In this document: one piece after another, positions 57,753-64,000 of the stretch | How the letters are laid out: every line of letters starts with the position of its first letter | Numbering within the stretch: the first letter of the stretch is position 1 | Assembly (NCBI RefSeq): GCF_023898865.1 | Contig: NZ_JAGSOV010000024.1 | Location: forward strand, 90,907 to 154,906 | Source: Pseudonocardia humida | Lineage (GTDB): Bacteria; Actinomycetota; Actinomycetes; Mycobacteriales; Pseudonocardiaceae | Direction of reading: 5' to 3' | DNA length: 64,000 nt | Made by a program: the position numbers and the translations under genes | Notes under the pieces: generated by a model | Told to the model about the DNA's origin: nothing | Databases searched by the model: none | What the model saw: the letters and a program-made list of their open reading frames with translations, nothing else

Positions 57753-58976
57753 GTGCGCGTCGTGCTGTTCACCGGCAAGGGGGGTGTCGGCAAGACGACC
57801 CTGGCCGCGGCCACCGCGGCCCGGCTCGCCCGCGGCGGGCGCAAGGCGCTGGTGGTCTCCACCGACCCGGCCCACTCGCTCGGCGACGCCCTGGAGGCCG
57901 ACCTCGGCCACGAGCCGGTCGAGCTGGAGGCGGGGCTGTTCGCCGCGCACGTCGACACCCACGCCCTGCTCGACGAGTCGTGGGCCCGCATGCAGGGCCA
58001 CCTGCGCACGGTGCTGGCCGGCGCGGGCGTCGACGAGCTGGTGGCCGACGAGCTCACCGTGCTGCCCGGCGTGGAGGACCTGCTCGCGCTGGGGGAGGTG
58101 CGCCGGGCCGCCGAGAGCGGGCCGTGGGAGGTCGTGGTCGTCGACTGCGGGCCGACCGCCGAGACGCTGCGCCTGCTGGGGCTGCCCGAGGCCATCTCCG
58201 GCTACCTGGAGCGCCTCTTCCCCGCACACCGGCGGGCCGTGCGCGGGCTGCTGGCCGGCCTGGCCGGCGCCGGCCGCGACGCGGCCCCGGCCTGGGACGG
58301 CACCATCGACGCGCTGGACGCGCTGGCCGAGCAGCTCAGCGGGCTGCGCGCCATGCTCGCCGACCACGAGCGCACCTCGATCCGGCTGGTGCTCACCCCG
58401 GAGCGGGTCGTCGCCGCGGAGACCCGCCGCACGCTGACCGCGCTCGCGCTGCACGGCCTGCGCGTCGACGGGCTGGTGGCCAACCGGGTGGTCCCGGGGC
58501 CGCCCGCGTCGCTGCGCGGACCGGCCGCCCGGTGGCTGCGCCAGCGCCACGGCGAGCAGCAGGCCGTGCTGGTCGAGCTGGCCGGGCTGGCCGTGCCGCT
58601 GCACACCGCCGAGCACGCCGCGGGCGAACCGACCGGCGTCCCGGCGCTGCTGGAGCTCGCCGACTCGCTCTACGGCGACACCGACCCGATGGCCGCGGGC
58701 GTCCCCGGACCGCCGCTGCTCGCCGTGCGGCGCACCGCGGGCGCCGGCACCTCGACCGACTCGCGCTTCGAGCTGGTGCTGCGCCTGCCCGGCGCCGACG
58801 CGGGCCCGCTGGACCTCACCCGCGTCGGCGACGAGCTGGCCGTGACGGCCGGCGCCACCCGGCGGATGGTCGCCCTGCCCGCCGCGCTGCGCCGCTGCCA
58901 GGTGACCTCCGCCCGGCTGGAGGGCGACGACCTGTGCGTGGTGTTCGTCCCGGATCCGGCGCTGTGGATACGGTGA
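57753..58976 (+). CDS. ArsA/Get3-family ATPase
   Basis: A 407-residue deviant-Walker ATPase: VVLFTGKGGVGKTTLAAATAAR (KGGVGKTT, with the signature Lys), LVVSTDPAHSLGDALEADLG (switch I, DPAHS), VVVVDCGPTAETLRLLGLPE (switch II). The last ~85 residues hold an HSP20-like β domain (FELVLRLPGADAGPLDLTRVGDELAVTAGATRRMVALP) usual in actinobacterial members. No arsenite Cys triad is seen, so arsenic transport is unlikely; a chaperone or lipid-linked role is open. Confidence 0.94.
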   Translation: MRVVLFTGKGGVGKTTLAAATAARLARGGRKALVVSTDPAHSLGDALEADLGHEPVELEAGLFAAHVDTHALLDESWARMQGHLRTVLAGAGVDELVADELTVLPGVEDLLALGEVRRAAESGPWEVVVVDCGPTAETLRLLGLPEAISGYLERLFPAHRRAVRGLLAGLAGAGRDAAPAWDGTIDALDALAEQLSGLRAMLADHERTSIRLVLTPERVVAAETRRTLTALALHGLRVDGLVANRVVPGPPASLRGPAARWLRQRHGEQQAVLVELAGLAVPLHTAEHAAGEPTGVPALLELADSLYGDTDPMAAGVPGPPLLAVRRTAGAGTSTDSRFELVLRLPGADAGPLDLTRVGDELAVTAGATRRMVALPAALRRCQVTSARLEGDDLCVVFVPDPALWIR

Positions 58977-59018
58977 GTGGTCGCCCAGGCGGGTACTGGC
59001 CCATGACGGGCACGACGG

Positions 59019-59405
59019 GTGCGCGGTGACGAGAGGCCGGGGTTGAGGACGCAGGAGGGCTGTGCCGGGCACGCCGGGCTGGGTGCCGAGGTGCGGGCCG
59101 TCGCGGTGGACGTGCTGGACCGGCTCGAACCCGCGCTCGAACGGGTCCGCGACGGCGTGGACGAACCGGGCACGGCCTGCGGGGCCTGCCCGGTGTGCGC
59201 GGTGGTCGCGGCCGTGCGCCGCGACCACCCCGAGCTGGCCGCGCGGGTCGCCGAGCAGGCCGCCGGGATGCTGGCCGCGCTGCGCGCCGCGCTCGAGGAG
59301 GGCGACCCGCCCCCGCGCCCGGCCGAGCCGCCCGAGCCGCCCACCCCGCAACCGACCCGGCAGGTGCAGCGCATCCACGTCGAGCGGCCCCGGGCGGCGC
59401 GGTGA
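59019..59405 (+). CDS. Small protein with CxxCPVC motif between ArsA and glucokinase genes
   Basis: 128 residues. A helical core (VRAVAVDVLDRLEPALERVRDGV), then TACGACPVCAVVAAVRRDHPELAARVAEQAAGMLAALRAAL with a possible zinc site (C-x2-C-x2-C), a Pro/Glu linker and the conserved-looking end RQVQRIHVERP. Proteins like this occupy the same place in many actinobacteria; function unknown. Start is uncertain: GTG 59019 or TTG 59043. The stop overlaps the glucokinase GTG. Confidence 0.8.
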   Translation: MRGDERPGLRTQEGCAGHAGLGAEVRAVAVDVLDRLEPALERVRDGVDEPGTACGACPVCAVVAAVRRDHPELAARVAEQAAGMLAALRAALEEGDPPPRPAEPPEPPTPQPTRQVQRIHVERPRAAR

Positions 59406-60352
59406 AGCTGACCGTCGGCGTCGACGTCGGGGGCACGAGCGTGCGGGCCGGGGTCGTCGACGCCGACGGCACCATCCTCGACACCGCCCGCACCCCCACC
59501 CCCCGCAGTGACGGCGCCCTGGAGGCCGCGCTGGCCCGGGTCGTCGGCGAGCTCGCCGAGCGGTACCCGGTCGGCGCCGTCGGGCTCGCACTGGCCGGCT
59601 TCATCACCCCCGACCGGCGGGGGGTGCGGTTCGCGCCGCACCTGTCCTGGCGCGACGCCCCGGTCGCCGACCGCATCGCCGACCTCGTCGGGCTGCCCGT
59701 CGTCGTCGAGCACGACGCCAACGCCGCCGCCCTCGCCGAGCGGCACTTCGGCGCCGCCGCAGGCGCGGCGACGGTCGTCTTCATCGCCATCGGCACCGGC
59801 ATCGGCTCGGCCCTGCTGCTCGACGGGCAGGTCTACCGGGGCGCCTTCGGCGTCGCCCCCGAACTGGGGCACCTCCCCGTCGTCCCCGAGGGCCGGCCGT
59901 GCCCGTGCGGCAAGAACGGGTGCTGGGAGCGCTACTGCAGCGGCACCGCCCTCGCCGCCACGGCCGTCGAACTGCTGGCCCGCAACGGCCGCCGCTCCCC
60001 GGTGCTGCGCAGGCTCGTGCGCTCGGACCCCGGCCTGGTCACCGGCCAGCGCGTCGCCGCCGCGGCCCGCGAGGGCGACACGGTCGCCTGCGAGGCGATG
60101 GACGAGCTCGCCCGTTGGCTCGGCACCGGGCTGGCGCTGGTGGCCGACGTGTTCGACCCCGAGCTGGTGGTGATCGGCGGCGGGGTGTCGGAGTCCGCGC
60201 CGCTGTTCCTCGACGAGGCCCGGGAGCACTACGCCAGGATGGTGACCGGCGCCGGGCGGCGGCCGCTGTTCCGGATCCGCACCGCGCAGCTGGGGGACTC
60301 GGCGGCGGTGGTGGGGGCGGCGCGGTTGGCGCGGGAGGCGCTCACGGAGTGA
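59402..60352 (+). CDS. glk: ROK-family glucokinase
   Basis: A 316-residue ROK kinase, normal length: LTVGVDVGGTSVRAGVVDADG (ATP), VEHDANAAALAERHFG (catalytic Asp), GAFGVAPELGHLPVV and the zinc motif PCPCGKNGCWERYCSGTALA (CxCGxxGCxE). It phosphorylates glucose with ATP. GTG 59402 overlaps the previous stop by 4 bp. No DNA-binding domain, so an enzyme rather than a repressor. It is the last plus-strand gene before the hairpin-rich gap. Confidence 0.95.
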   Translation: MKLTVGVDVGGTSVRAGVVDADGTILDTARTPTPRSDGALEAALARVVGELAERYPVGAVGLALAGFITPDRRGVRFAPHLSWRDAPVADRIADLVGLPVVVEHDANAAALAERHFGAAAGAATVVFIAIGTGIGSALLLDGQVYRGAFGVAPELGHLPVVPEGRPCPCGKNGCWERYCSGTALAATAVELLARNGRRSPVLRRLVRSDPGLVTGQRVAAAAREGDTVACEAMDELARWLGTGLALVADVFDPELVVIGGGVSESAPLFLDEAREHYARMVTGAGRRPLFRIRTAQLGDSAAVVGAARLAREALTE

Positions 60353-61118
60353 GGCTCCCCGGTTGGGCTGGGGCCGGCTCGGGTTCGGGTGCGTTCGGCA
60401 GGGCCTTCGTGGTGGGTTCGGCTCGGGCTCGGGTGGCTGGTTCGGGGGTCTTCGGCAGGGCGTTCGCAGCGTCCTGGCTTCGCTTCGGGTGGGCTGGTCG
60501 GGGCCTCCGGCGGCGCCTGCGCGGCGGGCGACCTCTGAGCAGGGGTCGCCCCCTACCGTCCCGTCGGCCCCTGAGGGCAGCACGAAAGTCCTGGCCCCCG
60601 CCAGCTTGGTGCGGCTGGGCGCGTTGGGTGGGGGTGGCGGGGGCCAGCACTTTCGTGCCGGCGCTGCGCGCGCCGACGTGACGGCAGGGGGCTGGGGGGA
60701 GGACCCTGGGTGGAGGTCCGGTGGGGGTGCTCAGGTTGGGTTCTGTCGCGAGATCGACGTGGTCGGGCTAGGCGGCGTCTCGGAGCCCGATGGGGTCGAT
60801 CTCGCGCGAATGGATCACCCCGGATGTCGGGGGCTGGGCGAGTTGGGGGACATTCGCCGCTCCAGTGCGGCTCATGTCCCCCAACTGGTGATCATGGGCT
60901 GGTGGGGAGCCGCTCAGGTCGCTCCCGACCGTGTTGATCTCCCGCGGCGGGGCCCTCAGCCACGTCGCAGGGTCTGTGGGGTCTTCGCAGATGCCGTGCG
61001 CCCTGCGAGGACCAGGCCGGGTCTGCGAAGACGGCCGGCTGGCCTCGGGACCGCCCCGGGCCCGGTCGTGGGCGCGCCGGAGGCGCCGGACCAGCCCACC
61101 CGAGGGCGGGCGCGACCG
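60353..61118. repeat. Non-coding region with a cluster of distinct inverted repeats
   Basis: 766 bp with no supportable gene between convergent ends. Inverted repeats: GGGCGACC/GGTCGCCC (60526-60533, 60544-60551); 23-bp arms with one mismatch beginning GCACGAAAGT (60580-60602, 60636-60658); CGCGAGATCGAC/GTCGATCTCGCG (60747-60758, 60795-60806) enclosing TCGGGCT/AGCCCGA (60763-60769, 60784-60790); TTGGGGGACAT/ATGTCCCCCAA (60843-60853, 60874-60884) enclosing GCCGC/GCGGC; and GTCTTCGCAGA/TCTGCGAAGAC (60981-60991, 61022-61032). TTCGGCAGGGC is repeated directly at 60394 and 60451. The elements do not resemble one another. Confidence 0.85.
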
Positions 61119-61637
61119 TCAGATGACGGCGCCGTCGTCGTCGCCGTCCCGCGGGGGAGTGGGTGGGTCGGGCCAGAGGCGCAGGACCAGCCAGCCGAGG
61201 CCGGCGGCCAGGGTGAGCAGGCCGAGGGGTAGGCCGTAGGCCGGCCCCACCCCGAGCCAGCCGGGGACCAGGACCAGCAGCAGGCCCAGCCCCAGCAGCA
61301 CCAGCCCCACGATGGCCGGGGGGCCGAGGCGGGGCAGAGGGGGTGGCTCCGGGGGGATGTAGTGCTCGTCCTCGGGGCGGGTGGGCGGGGAGTGGTCGCG
61401 CGGGCCGCTCGGCGGCGGGACGGGGCCGGTGGCCGCCGCGGGGGTGGGCGCGGTGGGGGTGTCGAGGTCGGGACCGGTCTCCTTGTCGGCGGCGGGCGCC
61501 GACTCGGCGAACAGGTCGTCGTCGGGCCAGACCGGGACGGGGCCCTCCCGGCGCCAGGCCGCCACGATGGCGTCGAACTCGTCGGGAGCCCGCCCGCCGC
61601 CGCTCGGCTGCGGGCGCTCGTCGGAACCGGAGTTCAC
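61119..61637 (-). CDS. Conserved actinobacterial protein with C-terminal two-helix membrane anchor
   Basis: 172 residues. DEFDAIVAAWRREGPVPVWPDDD near the N-terminus, a long Pro/Thr-rich linker, HYIPPEPPPLPRLGPPAIVGLVLLGLGLLLVLVPGWLG and LPLGLLTLAAGLGWLVLRLW as two membrane helices, then an acidic tail. The combination FD.IV..W..EG...W and HY.PPEPPPLP is typical of a family present in most actinomycetes; function unknown. GTG 61637 has GGAGGG 6 nt upstream. It is divergent from the acyltransferase gene. Confidence 0.88.
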   Translation of the reverse strand: MNSGSDERPQPSGGGRAPDEFDAIVAAWRREGPVPVWPDDDLFAESAPAADKETGPDLDTPTAPTPAAATGPVPPPSGPRDHSPPTRPEDEHYIPPEPPPLPRLGPPAIVGLVLLGLGLLLVLVPGWLGVGPAYGLPLGLLTLAAGLGWLVLRLWPDPPTPPRDGDDDGAVI

Positions 61638-61849
61638 GCTGCCCTCCTGGCATGTCGTCCACGACCGGCGCCGCGCACTGGCCGTCGCGTCGGGGAGCGG
61701 CGCGACCCACCCCCATCCTTTCACGGTCCAGGCTCCAGCAGGAGGGGTTGCGCGCGACCGGAGGTAGCAATCACCGATCCGGCTCGCCGTTGTCCGGTCG
61801 GTGGACCCTCCGTAGGCTGTCGCCGTCGATCTGGAGGGGGCACGCCCGG

Positions 61850-62641
61850 GTGCTGTACTGGTGGTCCAAGTTCGTGCTCCTCGGTCCGCTGCTCCGGCTG
61901 TTCTTCCGGCCGACCATCGAGGGCCTCGAGCACATCCCGGAGCGTGGTGGCGCCATCCTGGCCAGCAACCACCTGGCCGTGGCCGACTCGTTCTTCCTGC
62001 CGCTGCTGGTGCCGCGGCGCATCACGTTCCTGGCCAAGCGCGAGTACTTCACGCAGCCGGGGCTGGTCGGGTGGTTCAAGAAGCTGTTCTTCTCCGGGGT
62101 CGGGCAGGTCCCGATCGACCGGGCCAGCGGGTCGGCGGCGCAGGCCGCGATGGACACGGCCGTGCGGCTGCTGCGCGAGGACAAGCTGCTGGGCATCTAC
62201 CCGGAGGGCACCCGCTCGCCCGACGGGCGGCTCTACAAGGGAAAGACCGGGGTGGCCCGGATGTGCCTGGAGGCCGGGGTGCCGGTCGTGCCGGTGGCGA
62301 TGATCGGCACCGACAAGGTCAACCCCATCGGGTCGCGGATGTGGCGCCCGCGCAAGGTGCACATCCGGGTGGGTCGACCCCTCGACTTCTCCCGCTACGC
62401 CGGGATGGCGGGCGACCGGTTCATCGAGCGCTCGATGACCGACGAGATCATGTACGCGCTCATGGAGCTGACCGGCCAGACCTACGTCGACATGTACGCG
62501 GCGTCGGTCAAGGAGCGCGCGGCGAAGGCGGCCCGGCAGGACGCCCGCGAGGGCGTGCGGAAGGACCTGGAAGCGGGCTCCGCGCAGGACGTCGGGAAGG
62601 GCGCGCCGGAGGCGCCCAAGAGTCCGGCCACCGGAACCTGA
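61850..62641 (+). CDS. 1-acyl-sn-glycerol-3-phosphate acyltransferase-like (PlsC family)
   Basis: A 263-residue acyltransferase: LASNHLAVADSFFLPLLVPRRITFLAK (HxxxxD), FFSGVGQVPIDRASG, LLGIYPEGTRSPDGRLYKGKTGVARM (EGTR), VPVVPVAMIGTDKVNP. It should transfer a fatty acyl chain in phospholipid synthesis at the membrane. The C-terminus is Lys/Ala-rich. GTG 61850 has GGAGG about 12 nt upstream; TAGGCT at 61813-61818 may be the -10. Confidence 0.94.
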   Translation: MLYWWSKFVLLGPLLRLFFRPTIEGLEHIPERGGAILASNHLAVADSFFLPLLVPRRITFLAKREYFTQPGLVGWFKKLFFSGVGQVPIDRASGSAAQAAMDTAVRLLREDKLLGIYPEGTRSPDGRLYKGKTGVARMCLEAGVPVVPVAMIGTDKVNPIGSRMWRPRKVHIRVGRPLDFSRYAGMAGDRFIERSMTDEIMYALMELTGQTYVDMYAASVKERAAKAARQDAREGVRKDLEAGSAQDVGKGAPEAPKSPATGT

Positions 62642-62686
62642 TCGAGTGATTATGCTGGTCTGAACGGGTGATATGGACCCCGAGTT

Positions 62687-62722
62687 GGTAACGCGGTTAC
62701 CCGTGGGTTAGACATTCCCACG
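62687..62722. promoter_or_regulatory. Palindrome GGTAAC-GCG-GTTACC and adjoining inverted repeat
   Basis: GGTAACGCGGTTACC (62687-62701) is a perfect palindrome. It is directly followed by CGTGGG (62702-62707) and CCCACG (62717-62722), the last base of which is the G of the next start codon. Two neighbouring sites for a regulator, or a hairpin over the start, are both possible. Confidence 0.55.
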
Positions 62723-63357
62723 TGGTTCGACGGTATGACTCCCCATCATCCGGCGATGTCCCCACCACGATCGTGCCAGCGGTTACCGAGCGGTCCACCC
62801 GGCCTTCCCCGAGCCGGTCGAGCAGCAGCTTCCTGACGAGGCTCGCTCCGTGGGCGGTGTTCGCGGTAGTCGCCGGGATCGTGCTGGGTGCGACATCGGC
62901 CTGGTCGGCGTCCCTGCGCGGCGTCGAGGCCCCCTCCCTGCCCGCGTCGTCGTTGAGCCTGCCGGTGCTGCCGCCGCGCCCCTCGGCGACGCTGGTGGCC
63001 TCCCCGACGGCGACGCCCGAGATCGAGAAGGCGGAGGTCACGACGAAGCCGCCGGTGGTGGTGCGGCGCACGACGGTGCCGCCTCCGCCGCCACCCCCTC
63101 CGCCACCCCCGCCGCCGGCTCCGGTGGTCGTTCCGCCTCCCGCTCCGGTCCAGCAGCCGGTCGAGGAGGAGGAAGAGGAGGACGAGGAGGAGCCGCCGGC
63201 CAACGGTGGTGGTGGTCAGAACGGCGGGAACAACGCCCCTGACGACGAGGAAGACGAAGACGACGACGGGGGCGAGAACGACGACGAGAACACGCCCGGC
63301 GGCGGGATCAGGCCCGGCAACGGGACCGTCGACGAGACCCTCGGCACCGACAACTGA
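62722..63357 (+). CDS. Single-pass membrane protein with polyproline and acidic tail
   Basis: 211 residues. Short basic Ser/Pro-rich N-terminus, one membrane helix (LAPWAVFAVVAGIVLGATSAW, ~40-60), then an outside part with VVRRTTV, a run of 13 prolines (~120-132), VEEEEEEDEEEPP and Asn/Gly/Asp-rich sequence to the end. No fold is expected; it looks like a wall-spanning spacer. I do not recognise a family. GTG 62722 is the start in this frame; ribosome site weak. The proline run would stall ribosomes without EF-P. Confidence 0.75.
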   Translation: MVRRYDSPSSGDVPTTIVPAVTERSTRPSPSRSSSSFLTRLAPWAVFAVVAGIVLGATSAWSASLRGVEAPSLPASSLSLPVLPPRPSATLVASPTATPEIEKAEVTTKPPVVVRRTTVPPPPPPPPPPPPPAPVVVPPPAPVQQPVEEEEEEDEEEPPANGGGGQNGGNNAPDDEEDEDDDGGENDDENTPGGGIRPGNGTVDETLGTDN

Positions 63358-63451
63358 GCTCACCGCGTGCTGCTGGTCCCCGGTCCTGGACCGGTGCCGG
63401 TGGCCCGCACCCCCGGCCCGCTGCACCCGGTCGGCACGCCGTCTACGGTCA

Positions 63452-63489
63452 CCAGTGGCCCGACTCCGATCCCGGAGCCGGGCCACTGG
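63452..63489 (+). terminator. Long two-part hairpin before the RNase AS gene
   Basis: CCAGTGGCCCG (63452-63462) pairs with CGGGCCACTGG (63479-63489), and inside it CTCCG (63464-63468) with CGGAG (63473-63477), separated by one mismatch. It lies 95 bp past the Pro-rich gene's stop and 25 bp before ATG 63514. Confidence 0.65.
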
Positions 63490-63513
63490 GCTGACCTGCG
63501 AAACAGGACGGGT

Positions 63514-64000
63514 ATGCGGTTCTTCTACGATTGCGAGTTCATCGAGGACGGCGTGACGATCGACCTGGTGTCGATCGGCGTGGTCGGCGAGGACGGCCGG
63601 GAGTTCTACGCCGTGTCGACGGAGTTCGACCCGGAGCGGGCCGGACCGTGGGTGCGGGCCAACGTGCTGCCGAAGCTGCCCGCGCACGCCGACCAGGCCT
63701 GGCGCTCCCGCCAGCGGCTGCGCGCCGACCTGCTGGAGTTCCTCACCTCGGCGCCGGGGGACATCGAGTTGTGGGCCTGGATCGCGGCCTACGACCACGT
63801 GGCGCTGTGCCAGCTGTGGGGGGCGATGCCTGCGCTCCCGCGCCCGCTCCCGCGGTTCACCCGCGAGCTGCGGCAGCGCTGGGAGGACGCGGGGCGCCCG
63901 CCGCTGCCGCCGCCCACCCCCGACGCGCACGACGCGCTGGCGGACGCCCGGCTCAACCTGCGCCGGTGGGAGGCGATCGAGTCGGCGGTGGCCGCGCGGT
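63514..64000 (+). CDS. 3'-5' exoribonuclease, RNase AS-like (3' end outside window)
   Basis: 162 residues are visible and the frame runs off the edge without a stop. The start FFYDCEFIEDGVTIDLVSIGVVGEDGREFYAVSTEFDPERAG is very close to RNase AS (Rv2179c type), a DEDD exonuclease that trims polyadenylated RNA: Asp and Glu in DCEFIE, Asp in AYDHVALCQLWGAMP, and HDALADARLNLRRW for the last ligands. The protein is probably nearly complete at the edge. ATG 63514 fits the family start. Confidence 0.93.
   Translation, partial: MRFFYDCEFIEDGVTIDLVSIGVVGEDGREFYAVSTEFDPERAGPWVRANVLPKLPAHADQAWRSRQRLRADLLEFLTSAPGDIELWAWIAAYDHVALCQLWGAMPALPRPLPRFTRELRQRWEDAGRPPLPPPTPDAHDALADARLNLRRWEAIESAVAAR

Noticed and set aside
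57753..58976. Arsenite efflux ATPase
   Set aside because: The Cys residues that bind arsenite in ArsA are not seen and no arsB, arsR or arsD is near; only the general ArsA/Get3 family is supported.

Overview
The window is about 75% GC and almost fully coding. The gene content points to an actinomycete of the Pseudonocardia/Pseudonocardiaceae type. Signs of this are a QcrCAB/CtaE respiratory branch with a di-haem QcrC, a PimB'-type mannosyltransferase, an RNase AS-like exoribonuclease, F420-type (LLM) oxidoreductases, a transmembrane Ser/Thr kinase, a DEDDh-UvrC fusion and frequent GTG starts. A recurring promoter layout of TANNNT, 6-8 nt, then GTG/ATG suggests that many mRNAs are leaderless. 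All names come from reading the sequence; no searches were run.

Left part (1-19.2 kb): after the tail of an adenosine deaminase and some poorly conserved genes comes a cobalamin region. It holds cobQ, a fused ChlI/ChlD-type chelatase, cobO, cobB, cysG and, behind a cobalamin riboswitch at about 17.12-17.29 kb, cobI and cobT. It is interrupted by a metallo-hydrolase, a doubly damaged M20 amidohydrolase, an aldo/keto reductase, a broken HTH gene, a patatin lipase, a FrnE/DsbA protein, a receptor-like kinase and two linked acidic/His-rich envelope proteins.

Middle (19.2-45.2 kb): a DUF998-like membrane protein, an EEP phosphatase and a DsbA-like gene face nhaA. Then come dinB, an Sfp-type phosphopantetheinyl transferase, a FAD oxidase/P450/pcaB-like/VOC group, an overlapping ABC transporter-histidine kinase-response regulator operon, an AlkZ-like winged-helix protein, a DICT-domain sensor, an FprA-type ferredoxin reductase and several small proteins. 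One small ACT-like gene has a 16-codon leaderless ORF and a hairpin in front of it. The ctaE-qcrC-qcrA-qcrB operon closes this part.

Right part (45.2-64 kb): housekeeping and envelope genes. These are a pseudo-receiver protein with trpD, a DUF574-type methyltransferase, a lone Lrp/AsnC ligand domain, the DEDDh-UvrC nuclease, a NYN-domain protein, an NlpC/P60 hydrolase, pimB', fadD15, and a cluster typical of actinobacteria (SRPBCC, ArsA-type ATPase, CxxC small protein, ROK glucokinase, DUF, PlsC-type acyltransferase), ending in RNase AS. Between the glucokinase and the DUF gene lies 770 bp of non-coding DNA packed with distinct inverted repeats, the most structured intergenic stretch in the window.

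No tRNA, rRNA, CRISPR, IS element, prophage or recognisable defence island was seen. The items most worth following up are the hairpin cluster at 60.4-61.1 kb, the leader-ORF/hairpin arrangement at 37.5-37.95 kb, the possible ATC start of the DsbA gene facing nhaA, the decaying genes inside the cobalamin region, and the palindromes at P450, fprA and the Pro-rich gene.
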